From an uncultured Prevotella sp. (GTDB lineage Bacteria; Bacteroidota; Bacteroidia; Bacteroidales; Bacteroidaceae): DNA of 64,000 nucleotides. Below, one piece after another: positions 26,782 to 36,173 of the stretch (within the stretch, counting starts at the first letter, position 1; each line of letters starts with the position of its first letter). The notes under the pieces were generated by a model that searched no databases, was not told where the DNA came from, and was given only the letters and a program-made list of their open reading frames with translations. The stretch covers positions 124,001 to 188,000 of the forward strand of contig CAJOHJ010000003.1 of NCBI GenBank assembly GCA_905234265.1, read 5' to 3'. The translations under genes were made by a program, and so were the position numbers.

Positions 26782-27351
26782 ATGAAATCAGATATAATAC
26801 TCTGTGGCGTCGGAGGCCAAGGCATACTCTCCATAGCCACAATCATCGGCGAGGCAGCCATGAGAGAAAACCTGTACATCAAGCAGGCAGAGGTTCACGG
26901 CATGTCACAACGCGGCGGCGACGTTCAGTCAAACCTTAGAATTTCGTCGGCTCCCATTGCCAGCGACCTCATTCCCTTAGGATGCGCAGACGTCATTATC
27001 TCAATGGAACCCATGGAAGCGCTGCGCTATCTGCCATTCCTCTCGAAAGACGGTTGGATAATAACTTCCAGCACACCGTTCATAAACATCCCCAACTATC
27101 CTGACAAAGACAAAATAGTGGCAGACCTTGAGAAACTGCCTCATGTAATAATGCTTGACATTGAGCAGAAAGCCAAGGATGCTGGAGTGGCACGCTCCGC
27201 AAACGTCATCTTGTTAGGTGCTGCCCAGAAAGCCCTCGGCATCGAGTATGAGAAACTGGAAGATGCCATCCGCAGGGTGTTCGGCAGAAAAGGCGACGCC
27301 ATAGTAGAAGCCAACATCAAAGCCCTTGCAATAGGCAGGGAAGCCCAATAG
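26782..27351 (+). CDS. iorB: Indolepyruvate:ferredoxin oxidoreductase beta subunit
   Basis: 189 residues, gamma-type domain of 2-oxoacid:ferredoxin oxidoreductases. Motifs are GVGGQGILSIATIIGEAA at the N-terminus and EVHGMSQRGGDVQSNLRI, the usual CoA-side signature. Normal length for IorB. Together with IorA it would supply reduced ferredoxin, which the Rnf complex in this window could use. Confidence 0.93.
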   Translation: MKSDIILCGVGGQGILSIATIIGEAAMRENLYIKQAEVHGMSQRGGDVQSNLRISSAPIASDLIPLGCADVIISMEPMEALRYLPFLSKDGWIITSSTPFINIPNYPDKDKIVADLEKLPHVIMLDIEQKAKDAGVARSANVILLGAAQKALGIEYEKLEDAIRRVFGRKGDAIVEANIKALAIGREAQ

Positions 27352-27391
27352 CAAAAAATTGCCAAAACTATTAACATAAAGAAAAACTCGT

Positions 27392-28432
27392 ATGAAACAA
27401 ACAATTCTTGTAACTGGTGGCACGGGATTCATAGGAAGCCACACAACAGTGGAACTCCAGAATGCCGGCTATGAAGTAGTTATCGTTGACAATCTGTCAA
27501 ACTCCAATGCCAGCGTAATTGACGGCATAGAGAAAATCACAGGCAAGCGTCCTGCCTTTGAACAAATAGACTGCTGCGACTTTCAGGCTCTTGAAAATGT
27601 CTTTGCCAAATATCCCAAGATTGAGGGTATCATTCACTTCGCAGCATCCAAGGCTGTGGGTGAGAGCGTCGAAAAGCCATTGCTATACTACCGCAACAAC
27701 ATCACTTCGCTCATCAATCTGCTTGAGCTTATGCCAAAATACAATGTTAAAGGCATCATTTTCTCAAGCAGCTGCACAGTCTATGGCCAGCCCTCGCATG
27801 AACACCTGCCCGTCACCGAGGATGCTCCCATACAGAAAGCCATGTCCCCTTACGGCAATACAAAACAGATCAACGAAGAAATCATACAGGACTTCATACA
27901 TTCCGGCGCTCCGATAAAGAGTATCATTCTCCGATACTTCAATCCCATCGGCGCACACCCGTCAGCACTCATTGGCGAGCTTCCCAACGGAGTTCCCATG
28001 AACTTAATACCCTTTGTCACCCAGACAGCCATCGGCATCAGGCAGCAGCTTAAGATTTTCGGCAACGACTACAACACTCCCGACCACACCTGCATCCGCG
28101 ACTATATATATGTCGTCGACCTGGCCAAGGCTCACGTGAAGGCTATGGAGAGAGTACTCGACAAGCCAGAGACCGACGCCGTCGAAGTATTCAATATCGG
28201 CACAGGCCGCGGACTTTCCACTCTTGAGGTTGTAGAAGGCTTCGAGCGTGCAACAGGTGTCAAGGTCAACTGGACATACGCACCACGCCGCGAAGGCGAT
28301 ATTGAGCAAGTCTGGGGCAATGTCGACAAGGCGAACAAGGTTCTTGGCTGGAAGGCTGACACTCCGACGGAAGACGTTCTCTGCTCCGCATGGAAATGGC
28401 AGCAGAAGTTGCGTGCCGACGGCATCCAGTAA
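27392..28432 (+). CDS. galE: UDP-glucose 4-epimerase
   Basis: 346 residues, extended SDR fold. The NAD loop is VTGGTGFIGSHT, the active-site serine segment FSSSCTVYG, and the Tyr-x3-Lys pair SPYGNTK. Later family motifs are LRYFNPIGAHPS and RDYIYVVDLAKAH. Interconverts UDP-glucose and UDP-galactose for galactose use and for glycan precursors. Confidence 0.95.
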   Translation: MKQTILVTGGTGFIGSHTTVELQNAGYEVVIVDNLSNSNASVIDGIEKITGKRPAFEQIDCCDFQALENVFAKYPKIEGIIHFAASKAVGESVEKPLLYYRNNITSLINLLELMPKYNVKGIIFSSSCTVYGQPSHEHLPVTEDAPIQKAMSPYGNTKQINEEIIQDFIHSGAPIKSIILRYFNPIGAHPSALIGELPNGVPMNLIPFVTQTAIGIRQQLKIFGNDYNTPDHTCIRDYIYVVDLAKAHVKAMERVLDKPETDAVEVFNIGTGRGLSTLEVVEGFERATGVKVNWTYAPRREGDIEQVWGNVDKANKVLGWKADTPTEDVLCSAWKWQQKLRADGIQ

Positions 28433-28463
28433 GATTACATGACTTAACAGCCCTTCGTTATAC

Positions 28464-28547
28464 GAATGAGGGTGTGTCAAACCTAATCTTAAATGGTTCT
28501 ATAAACTATAGAACAAATTAGAGAATTGTTTAGACACACCCTCATTC
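28464..28547. repeat. Nested palindromic element after galE
   Basis: GAATGAGGGTGTGTC at 28464-28478 is a perfect 15-base inverted match to GACACACCCTCATTC at 28533-28547. In the 54-base loop GTTCTATA-AAC-TATAGAAC is a second perfect hairpin (8-base stem). It could be the galE terminator, but the long loop with its own palindrome and the GGGTGTGTC ends also resemble terminal repeats of small non-autonomous transposable elements. No ORF lies inside. Confidence 0.6.
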
Positions 28548-28580
28548 TATAAAACACTAAGGAGTAATACACAAACACAC

Positions 28581-29375
28581 ATGCAAGAAAGACATCAAGA
28601 CAGGAAAAGATATTTCAATGAGCTGGCAAACACATCCAGAGAATTCTACATCGACTATCTAAAGCCTTTTATCACTCTTACACCAGCAACCAAAGTGCTG
28701 GAAATCGGCTGCGGCGAAGGCGGCAATCTTCTTCCCTTTGCAGAGATAGGCTGCGACGTGACAGGCATAGACATCAGTGCCACTCGCATAGAGCAGGCCA
28801 TTGCCTTTTTCGCTGACTCAGGACAGAAGGGAGCTTTCTTCTGCAAAAACTTCATTACTGCCGAGAAGCCGATGACAGAAGAGCAGCGCTACGACCTCAT
28901 ACTCATCCACGACGTCATAGAACATATAGAAGAACCATACAAGAAGGACTTCTTTTCCAACATCAGTCCATTTCTGAAGAACGACGGAATAATATTCTTC
29001 GGATTTCCTGCATGGCAGATGCCTTTCGGAGGCCACCAGCAAATCTGCAAGGGCTTTGCTTCCAAGCTTCCCTTTATCCACCTGCTGCCAAATGCCCTCT
29101 ACTCATTTATTGTCAAGTCAAGCGGCAACGACCAGGGTTGTGTAGACGAACTGTTGAGCATCAAACGCTCCAAGATGCCCATCGAACACTTTGAGACCCT
29201 TGCCAAGCAGGCTGGCTACAGCATAATTCACAGGCAGCTTTGGTTCATCAACCCCCACTACAAACAAAAATTCGGCCTTAAGCCAAGAAAGCTAAACCGT
29301 TTATTGTCAAGCATCCGGTATTTCCGTAATTTATACTCTACGTCAGCTTTCTATTTATTGAAACCATCCCTATAG
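28581..29375 (+). CDS. SAM-dependent methyltransferase, class I
   Basis: 264 residues. The SAM-binding motif I is VLEIGCGEGGNLLPFAEIG (about 41-59), followed by acidic motif DVTGIDISATRIEQA and motif for the end of strand 4, YDLILIHDVIEHIEEP. This is the ubiE/coq5-like Methyltransf_11/23 type. The C-terminal region (FWFINPHYKQKFGLKPRKL-like) is often seen in methyltransferases of surface glycans or lipids, but the substrate is unknown. It begins 33 bases after the nested palindrome and is followed 19 bases later by the next gene. Confidence 0.8.
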   Translation: MQERHQDRKRYFNELANTSREFYIDYLKPFITLTPATKVLEIGCGEGGNLLPFAEIGCDVTGIDISATRIEQAIAFFADSGQKGAFFCKNFITAEKPMTEEQRYDLILIHDVIEHIEEPYKKDFFSNISPFLKNDGIIFFGFPAWQMPFGGHQQICKGFASKLPFIHLLPNALYSFIVKSSGNDQGCVDELLSIKRSKMPIEHFETLAKQAGYSIIHRQLWFINPHYKQKFGLKPRKLNRLLSSIRYFRNLYSTSAFYLLKPSL

Positions 29376-29394
29376 CGTAACATTTACAGACTTA

Positions 29395-31065
29395 ATGAAA
29401 CGCATACTCGCCCTTTGCATACTCTTACACATTATTATATATATACTTGCACAGCCGAAATATGAAGTGCGGGCTGTCTGGCTCACCACCATCGGAGGCA
29501 TTGACTGGCCTCACAGCTATGCACACGACGGCATGGGCATTCAGGAACAGCAACAAGAACTCAGGGGCATGCTTGACAAGCTTAAGCAAGCAGGCATCAA
29601 CACCGTACTCTTGCAGACACGTGTCCGTGCAACGACCATCTATCCGTCCAGCATAGAGCCTTGGGACGGTTGTCTTTCCGGCAAGCCAGGCGTCACTCCC
29701 GGCTACGATGCCCTGCAGTTTGCCATCGACGAATGCCACCGCCGCGGCATGGAAATCCATGCGTGGGTTGTTTCCATTCCCATCGGCAAGTGGAACACTT
29801 ATGGCTGCAAGCAACTATACAAGCGTTATCCTTTTGCCGTCAAAAAAATCGGCGATGAAGGATACCTGAACCCAGAAAGCGATTTTACCGCCGACTATCT
29901 TGGCAACATCTGCGAAGAAATCACGAAGAACTACGACATCGACGGCATCCACCTCGACTATATCAGATATCCTGAAACCTGGCGCGGCAGCAAAAACAAA
30001 GAAAACATCACTCGCATAGTACGCCGTGTTCACAACCGCGTAAAGTTTTACAAGCCCTGGGTGAAAATGAGCTGTTCGCCAATAGGCAAGCACGACGATC
30101 TGAGCCGCTACCAGTCAAATGGCTGGAATGCCAGAAGCCGCGTTGCGCAGGATGCCCAGTCATGGCTTAGAGAGGGACTTATGGACCAGCTTTATCCCAT
30201 GATGTATTTCCGTGGCAACAATTTCTACCCTTTTGCCATCGACTGGAAAGAACAATCAGCCGGCAGAACTATTGTCAGCGGTCTCGGCACATATATTCTT
30301 CATCCCCGGGAAGGCAACTGGCCACTTGCGGAAATACAGCACCAGCTGAACTTCACGCGCAGCATCGGCCTTGGAGGACACTGTCAGTTCAGGGCAAAGT
30401 TTCTGCTTGACAATGTCAAGGGTGTTTACGACTATCTCATGTGGTTCGACCGCCATCCTGCGCTTATTCCGCCTATGACGTGGGAACACCAGCTTCCCCC
30501 TACTCCTCCTGTAGTCCTTAAAGTCAACAAGACCCGCAATGGCGACTATCTCTCCTGGAGCGGTGCCACCGACCGCAGCGACGGCCCATATCTGCTATAC
30601 AATGTATACGCTTCGCCATCTTTTCCTGTAGACACGCAGAATCCTGCCAACCTTGTCGCTACGCGCCAGCCCTGGCAGCACATTTTCCTCAAGTCGCGCA
30701 ACGGCTCTTCCAGACTTTACTATGCCGTCTGCGCCCTCGACCGCTATGGCAACGAGAGCGAGCCAAAGCAAGAAAGAACCGGCGGAAGCAGCATCAGCGT
30801 CTACAACGACCAGTCAAGTGCAGCAGGCAGCAAGACCATACTCTTCCCCAATGACGGCAAGACGCTGAAGATTGACGTGTCAGGAATTTCCCGTAACGAC
30901 TATATTCTCATCCAGACGCTGCAAGGATCCATCGTCATGACCACCGCCTGCAAGCCCAGCATAGACATCAGCAGACTTCAGGACGGCATCTACCAGCTTA
31001 AGACCCTTAACAAAAAGGGGCAGACGCACAGATTAGGCTTCTTCACTGTCAAGTCATCACGGTAA
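29395..31065 (+). CDS. GH10-like (GHL10/YddW-type) glycoside hydrolase, exported
   Basis: 556 residues with signal peptide (1-19, LHIIIYILAQ). The catalytic-like domain starts with YEVRAVWLTTIGGIDWP and has GIHLDYIRYPE at the end of strand 4, both hallmarks of the PF02638 family. A C-terminal fibronectin-like domain (about 370-470) and a terminal segment resembling a Por secretion-type sorting sandwich (SGISRNDYILIQTLQGSIVM ... DGIYQLKTLNKKGQTHRLGFF) follow. The tail suggests sorting to the surface but is only a weak match. Members act on peptidoglycan-type or other glycans lacking peptide; the substrate here is not known. Confidence 0.8.
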   Translation: MKRILALCILLHIIIYILAQPKYEVRAVWLTTIGGIDWPHSYAHDGMGIQEQQQELRGMLDKLKQAGINTVLLQTRVRATTIYPSSIEPWDGCLSGKPGVTPGYDALQFAIDECHRRGMEIHAWVVSIPIGKWNTYGCKQLYKRYPFAVKKIGDEGYLNPESDFTADYLGNICEEITKNYDIDGIHLDYIRYPETWRGSKNKENITRIVRRVHNRVKFYKPWVKMSCSPIGKHDDLSRYQSNGWNARSRVAQDAQSWLREGLMDQLYPMMYFRGNNFYPFAIDWKEQSAGRTIVSGLGTYILHPREGNWPLAEIQHQLNFTRSIGLGGHCQFRAKFLLDNVKGVYDYLMWFDRHPALIPPMTWEHQLPPTPPVVLKVNKTRNGDYLSWSGATDRSDGPYLLYNVYASPSFPVDTQNPANLVATRQPWQHIFLKSRNGSSRLYYAVCALDRYGNESEPKQERTGGSSISVYNDQSSAAGSKTILFPNDGKTLKIDVSGISRNDYILIQTLQGSIVMTTACKPSIDISRLQDGIYQLKTLNKKGQTHRLGFFTVKSSR

Positions 31066-31082
31066 TAAACAGCAGGCCATCT

Positions 31083-31649
31083 ATGGAAAAAATCATTTTA
31101 GGCATCGACCCTGGTACAAACATCATGGGCTATGGCATAATAAAAGTCAACGGCCAGCATGTGGAAATGCTGACCATGGGCATTATCGACCTGCGCAAGT
31201 TCAGCGACGGCTACCTTAAGCTGGGCCATATCTTCGAGCGTGTGACGAGCATCATCGACGGCTATCTTCCCGACGAAATGGCCATCGAGGCCCCATTCCT
31301 CAACAAGAACGTGCAGACAACACTGAAGCTGGGCCGCGCACAGGGGACCGCCATTGCGGCAGCCATCAATCATGGCGTGCCTGTGCATGAATACGCCCCG
31401 ATGAAAATAAAGATGGCCATAACCGGCAATGGCGCAGCCTCCAAAGAGCAGGTTGCAGGCATGCTGCAGCGCATCCTGAAATTCGACAAGGATGCACTTA
31501 CAAAATTCATGGATGCCACCGATGCCCTTGGCGCAGCCTACTGCCACTACATGCAGATGAACAGGCCCGAAAGCCAGGTCCATTACAAAGGGTGGAAGGA
31601 CTTCGTAATCAAAAATCAGGAAAAAGTTAACAAGACATGCAAAAGATAA
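31083..31649 (+). CDS. ruvC: Holliday junction resolvase RuvC
   Basis: 188 residues. The acidic catalytic residues sit in GIDPGTNIMGYG (Asp), AIEAPFLNKNVQT (Glu) and DATDALGAAYCH (Asp). A basic DNA-binding region is present around KIKMAITGNGAASKEQV. Full length for the family. It cuts Holliday junctions with RuvAB. Its end overlaps the next gene by 13 bases. Confidence 0.96.
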   Translation: MEKIILGIDPGTNIMGYGIIKVNGQHVEMLTMGIIDLRKFSDGYLKLGHIFERVTSIIDGYLPDEMAIEAPFLNKNVQTTLKLGRAQGTAIAAAINHGVPVHEYAPMKIKMAITGNGAASKEQVAGMLQRILKFDKDALTKFMDATDALGAAYCHYMQMNRPESQVHYKGWKDFVIKNQEKVNKTCKR

Positions 31650-32983
31650 CCGCAGTCGCCGGGCTTAATGCCGCCGGCAAGACACAATACATCGAGACTC
31701 TGCGCAGGCAGAAGTCGTCAGACAAAATAAGGTACATAGCCTTCACAGACTCCTACGGCGTGAATGTCGACAACCAGTATTACCTGCAGCTGCGCTGGAA
31801 CCAGCACGACATAGACCATGAGACCCCGACGGTTGGCGAACTGCTGATCAAGGCATATCAGATGACGGGCGACGACAGCGCCGTCCGCCGGCAGCTGCGC
31901 GACCACCTTTACGAGCTGTTCGGTTTCGACAGCATGCTCGACAAATACGTAATATCGCTCTCCAGCGGCGAGCTGCGCAAGTTCCAGCTTGCAAAGACAC
32001 TCTTTGCCAACCCCAGCCTGCTCATCATGGACAACCCTTTCATCGGTCTTGACTCTGCAACGCGCGATCAGCTCAGGACCCTTCTGTTGTCTCTCTCAGA
32101 GCAAAACGGAATTGAAATAATTCTGGTGCTTTCAAAAACCGACGACATTCCCGACTACACCAACGAGGTGATAGAAATCGCCGACGGAAAAGCCTTTCCT
32201 CCATGCACCCTCCAGGAATACAACAGCCGCAAGGTACCTGTTCCGCCACATGTGCTGACGAAGGAAAAGGCCGATGCCATTCTTTCGCTGCCATACATCA
32301 ATGACGACTACGACTGCCAGCATGTCGTCGACATGCACAATGTCAGCATAAAGTACGGCGACCGCACCATTCTCAAGGACCTTGACTGGACCATCATGAA
32401 CGGCGACCGCTGGGCCCTGACTGGCCAGAACGGCAGCGGCAAGTCCACCCTGCTCTCACTGATATGCGCCGACAATCCACAGAGCTATGCCTGCGACATA
32501 ACACTCTTCGACCGGCCGCGCGGTTCGGGCGAGACCATTTGGGACATAAAAAAGCACATCGGCTACGTCTCCCCCGAAATGCATCGCTCCTACAAAAGAG
32601 ACCTTGCCACTATCAGAGTTGTTGCAAGCGGACTGACAGACTCTATCGGCCTTTATCAGAAGCCCACTGCCGACGACCTTGAGAAATGCCGCTGGTGGAT
32701 GGACATCTTCGGCATTTCCGACCTTGCCGACCGCTCTTTCCTCCACATTTCCAGCGGAGAGCAGAGGCTTGCACTGCTTGCACGCGCTTTTGTCAAGGAC
32801 CCACAGCTTATCATTCTCGACGAACCACTTCACGGCCTTGACCTGCTGAACCGCCGTCTTGCCAAAGACGTGATAGAGACATTTTGTCAGCGTAAAGACA
32901 AAACAATGATCATGGTAACCCACTACGAAGAGGAGCTTCCTGCGGTAATAACCCACAAAAAGATTTTGGCACGGAATTTGTAA
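31637..32983 (+). CDS. Twin ABC ATPase, ModF-like, without membrane partner
   Basis: 448 residues with two ABC nucleotide-binding domains. Domain 1: Walker A AGLNAAGKTQ at residues 8-17, signature LSSGELRKFQ, Walker B LLIMDNPFIGLD. Domain 2: Walker A TGQNGSGKST near 260, signature HISSGEQRLAL, Walker B LIILDEPLHGLD. It resembles ModF/PhrA proteins. The first Walker A is only eight residues from the start and a stop (TAA at 31628) lies just upstream in frame, so the usual N-terminal strand of domain 1 is missing or very short. No permease gene is adjacent, so it may not be a transporter. The start overlaps ruvC by 13 bases. Confidence 0.8.
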   Translation: MQKITAVAGLNAAGKTQYIETLRRQKSSDKIRYIAFTDSYGVNVDNQYYLQLRWNQHDIDHETPTVGELLIKAYQMTGDDSAVRRQLRDHLYELFGFDSMLDKYVISLSSGELRKFQLAKTLFANPSLLIMDNPFIGLDSATRDQLRTLLLSLSEQNGIEIILVLSKTDDIPDYTNEVIEIADGKAFPPCTLQEYNSRKVPVPPHVLTKEKADAILSLPYINDDYDCQHVVDMHNVSIKYGDRTILKDLDWTIMNGDRWALTGQNGSGKSTLLSLICADNPQSYACDITLFDRPRGSGETIWDIKKHIGYVSPEMHRSYKRDLATIRVVASGLTDSIGLYQKPTADDLEKCRWWMDIFGISDLADRSFLHISSGEQRLALLARAFVKDPQLIILDEPLHGLDLLNRRLAKDVIETFCQRKDKTMIMVTHYEEELPAVITHKKILARNL

Positions 32984-32995
32984 TGATTTCAGTGT

Positions 32996-35533
32996 ATGAC
33001 AAGTCAATTTTCACAAAAAGTATCGGAAATACTGGCCTTTTCGCGTGAAGAGGCAGCCCGTTTGGCCAGCAGAAGCGTAGCCCCTGAGCATATCATGCTG
33101 GGGCTTCTGAGAATGAAAGACGGTCCGGTGGCTAATGTTTTCAAGCGTCTTGACATAAACGTCCAGAATGTGAAGACATTGCTCGAAAATCGTGTCCGAG
33201 AAGACGAGATTGGCCTTCCGATATACACACATCAGTTAGTACTTAACGAGAAATCCAGCAACATTCTGAAACTGGCTGTCCTTGAAGCCAGGCTGCAGCG
33301 CACGGTGCGTGTTGAAGAACAGCACGTGCTTCTTGCCATCTTGCACGACGCAGCGGAGAACGGTGCTAAACAGATTTTAGAAATGAACAACATGAACTAC
33401 GAGGACGTGCTGACAATGTTCAGCGTGTCCAACGGCATTGGCCTGCCAGAGGAAGACTACGACGAAGAAGACAGCAGCCAGAAGAATGATGCGCGGCAGG
33501 ACAAGTCTTCCACAACAGCCACCACCACACAAACCAAGCAGGGAAAATCCAAGACGCCTGTACTCGACAGCTTTGGCACCGACCTTACCGTCATGGCTTC
33601 AGAAGGCAAGTTAGACCCATGTGTAGGCCGCGAGCGCGAAATTCAGCGAGTGGTCGAAATACTTGGCCGCCGCAAGAAGAACAACCCGATACTCATCGGC
33701 GAACCGGGAGTCGGCAAGAGTGCCATCGTCGAGGGGCTGGCACAGCTCATCATCAGCCACCACTGCTCGCCGATGCTCTTCAACAAGCGTCTGGTAACTC
33801 TCGACATGACAGGCATCGTGGCCGGCACGAAATACCGCGGCCAGTTTGAGGAACGCATGAAAATGCTCGTCAAGGAACTGGAGCAGAACCCTGACATCAT
33901 TATTTTCATCGACGAAATCCACACCATGATAGGTGCCGGCTCTGCCGCAGGCACCATGGACGCCGCCAACATCCTGAAACCGGCATTGGCACGCGGCACT
34001 ATACAGTGCATCGGTGCAACAACGTTAGACGAGTATCGCAATTCCGTGGAAAAGGACGGTGCCCTGGAACGCAGGTTCCAGAAAGTGCAGGTAGAGCCTA
34101 CCACCAACGAGGAGACCCTGCAGATTCTGAAAAACGTCAAGGCCAGATATGAATTCCACCACCACGTCACCTACACCGACGACGCCCTGGAAGCCTGTGT
34201 GCGGCTGACCGACCGCTACGTCAGCGACCGCTTCATGCCCGACAAGGCCATCGACGCTCTCGACGAAGTCGGCTCGCGCGTGCATCTTAAGCATGCTGAC
34301 ATTCCGCCAGAGATTGCCGAGATTGAGAAAGAGATAAAACAGGTCAAGGAGCGCAAGACGCAGGCCGTCAGCAACCAGAACTTTGAGCTTGCCGCAAGCT
34401 ATCGCGACCGGCAGACGGAATTAGACCGCCAGCTGCAGGAAATGAACCAGAAATGGCAGAATGGCGAAGTTGACATCAGGCAGGAGGTTACTGCCACAGA
34501 TGTTGCCGACGTTGTGTCCATGATGACGGGAGTTCCCGTGCAGCGAATGGCACACGAAGAGGGCATCCGCCTGAAGGGAATGGCAAACGAACTGAAGTCT
34601 GCCGTAATAGCACAGGACAAGGCCATTGACAAAATGGTGCGTGCCATACAGCGCAACCGGGTAGGACTGAAAGAGAAGAACCACCCCATCGGTGTCTTCA
34701 TGTTCTTAGGCCCCACGGGTGTCGGTAAGACTTATCTGGCCAAGAAGCTGGCAGAGTTCATGTTCGGCTCTTCCGACTCGCTCATAAGAATCGACATGAG
34801 CGAGTACACAGAGTCGTTCAATGTCTCAAGGCTCATAGGAGCGCCTCCGGGATACGTGGGCTACGAGGAAGGCGGACAGCTGACGGAGCGCGTGAGACGC
34901 CACCCCTACTCCATCGTCCTGCTCGACGAAATCGAGAAAGCCCACGGCAACGTCTTCAACCTTCTGCTGCAGGTGCTGGACGAAGGACGCCTGACCGACG
35001 GCAACGGACGCTTCGTAGACTTCCGCAACACGGTCATCATCATGACTTCCAACGCCGGCACCAGACAGCTGAAAGACTTCGGCCGCGGCATAGGCTTTGC
35101 ATCAACAGGCATCAACGGCCCCATGCTCAACGAGAAAGACAAGGAGCATGCACGCCAGATTGTCCAGAAAGCTCTGTCAAAACAGTTCTCTCCGGAATTC
35201 CTGAACCGCCTGGACGAGATTATCACCTTCGACCAGCTCGACCTTGATGCCATAAAGCAGATTATAGACATTGAGCTGAGAGGCCTCTACCAGCGTGTCG
35301 GCGAGCTGGGCTACACCATCCAGCTGAGCGATGAGGCCAAACAGTTTGTGGCTGAGAAGGGATACGACGTACAATTCGGAGCGCGCCCGCTGAAGCGTGC
35401 CATACAGAACTACATCGAGGATGGCATTTCCGAACTAATCGTTGAGAATGGTATTCCTGCCGGCAGCAGCATCATCATCGGCAAGGATGCCGATAATGAC
35501 AAATTGACATTCCAGACTACTGAACAACCTTGA
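32996..35533 (+). CDS. clpC: ClpC-type ATP-dependent unfoldase
   Basis: 845 residues. Order: Clp N-domain (about 1-150), a charged linker (EEDYDEEDSSQKND), ATPase domain 1 with Walker A GEPGVGKSAIVEG, a short UVR-type coiled segment (QAVSNQNFELAASYRDRQTELD, quoted in part as NFELAASYRDRQ), and ATPase domain 2 with Walker A GPTGVGKTYLAKK and RIDMSEYTESFNVSRLIG. It feeds proteins to ClpP; the UVR segment separates ClpC from ClpA and ClpB. It starts 12 bases after the twin ABC gene. Its last 17 bases overlap the convergent minus-strand gene. Confidence 0.95.
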   Translation: MTSQFSQKVSEILAFSREEAARLASRSVAPEHIMLGLLRMKDGPVANVFKRLDINVQNVKTLLENRVREDEIGLPIYTHQLVLNEKSSNILKLAVLEARLQRTVRVEEQHVLLAILHDAAENGAKQILEMNNMNYEDVLTMFSVSNGIGLPEEDYDEEDSSQKNDARQDKSSTTATTTQTKQGKSKTPVLDSFGTDLTVMASEGKLDPCVGREREIQRVVEILGRRKKNNPILIGEPGVGKSAIVEGLAQLIISHHCSPMLFNKRLVTLDMTGIVAGTKYRGQFEERMKMLVKELEQNPDIIIFIDEIHTMIGAGSAAGTMDAANILKPALARGTIQCIGATTLDEYRNSVEKDGALERRFQKVQVEPTTNEETLQILKNVKARYEFHHHVTYTDDALEACVRLTDRYVSDRFMPDKAIDALDEVGSRVHLKHADIPPEIAEIEKEIKQVKERKTQAVSNQNFELAASYRDRQTELDRQLQEMNQKWQNGEVDIRQEVTATDVADVVSMMTGVPVQRMAHEEGIRLKGMANELKSAVIAQDKAIDKMVRAIQRNRVGLKEKNHPIGVFMFLGPTGVGKTYLAKKLAEFMFGSSDSLIRIDMSEYTESFNVSRLIGAPPGYVGYEEGGQLTERVRRHPYSIVLLDEIEKAHGNVFNLLLQVLDEGRLTDGNGRFVDFRNTVIIMTSNAGTRQLKDFGRGIGFASTGINGPMLNEKDKEHARQIVQKALSKQFSPEFLNRLDEIITFDQLDLDAIKQIIDIELRGLYQRVGELGYTIQLSDEAKQFVAEKGYDVQFGARPLKRAIQNYIEDGISELIVENGIPAGSSIIIGKDADNDKLTFQTTEQP

Positions 35534-35987
35534 AACGCACCCGGAAAGAGTGCTCATGTTCGTCCCAGTTAGTGCCCAACATTTCAAAACGGCCTATCTG
35601 GGACGTACTTCTTACATGCTTGCCGATGCATGGACACACGTCAAAGTCGCCAATGCGCACCAGCCTCACCGTTTCCGACACATCTTCCGGCAGGCGGCTG
35701 GCAGACACGCCCTCCGGCAGGTCGCTGAGGCTTACCACTTCGTAAGTCACAGGCAAGTCGGCATCTATCAGGCGCTGCATCTCGTTTTCTATAGCCTTCT
35801 CGTCATGGCGTGACGGTTTTTGCACCAGGTGGAAGCTCATCTTGCTCTTCTTGCGCTCTATGTGTGCATTGAAGCTGCGCTCACAGCCGAACATGTTTAC
35901 CATCACCCTGTTGAGCAGATGCTCGGCAGTGTGTGCCGGGGGAAATTCGTCTTTGTTGTGGTCGTTGAAAAGATTGTCTGTTGCCAT
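35517..35987 (-). CDS. AlaX-like trans-editing protein (tRNA-synthetase SAD domain)
   Basis: 156 residues. The metal-binding HTAEHLLNRVM (HxxxH) near residue 19 and the later Cys/His site in DVCPCIGKHV match the second-additional domain of AlaRS/ThrRS and the free-standing AlaX proteins that hydrolyse mischarged Ser- or Gly-tRNA(Ala). No synthetase catalytic domain is present. The tail overlaps the clpC 3' end by 17 bases in a convergent arrangement with no room for a terminator between them. A repeat array begins 11 bases upstream of its start. Confidence 0.8.
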   Translation of the reverse strand: MATDNLFNDHNKDEFPPAHTAEHLLNRVMVNMFGCERSFNAHIERKKSKMSFHLVQKPSRHDEKAIENEMQRLIDADLPVTYEVVSLSDLPEGVSASRLPEDVSETVRLVRIGDFDVCPCIGKHVRSTSQIGRFEMLGTNWDEHEHSFRVRFKVVQ

Positions 35988-35997
35988 ATTTATATCA

Positions 35998-36123
35998 CTG
36001 GTCTTTATAACATGCAGAGATAAATTTTTATATCACAGAGATAATTCCGTAACATGCAGAGATAATTTTTTATCTTACGGAGATAATTTTTTATCTCACA
36101 GAGATAATTTCATAACATGCAGT
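35998..36123. repeat. 21-base tandem array, GATAATT family (array C)
   Basis: Five contiguous 21-base units at 36019, 36040, 36061, 36082 and 36103, each starting GATAATT or GATAAAT, plus a degenerate unit at 35998. Cores vary: CCGTAACATG, TTTTATCTTACG, TTTTATCTCAC, TCATAACATG. The last unit merges with the left arm of the GH13 terminator hairpin. Confidence 0.92.
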
Positions 36124-36166
36124 GTTAGCTCCGTATCTTCTATAGAGACACAAAGCTAACACTGCA
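36118..36166 (-). terminator. Terminator-like hairpin after the GH13 gene
   Basis: TGCAGTGTTAGCT at 36118-36130 pairs perfectly with AGCTAACACTGCA at 36154-36166, a 13-base stem with a 23-base loop. It lies seven bases beyond the GH13 stop. There is no clear T run after it on the minus strand; instead the tandem array continues from its arm. Confidence 0.7.
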
Positions 36167-36173
36167 TAGTTGT

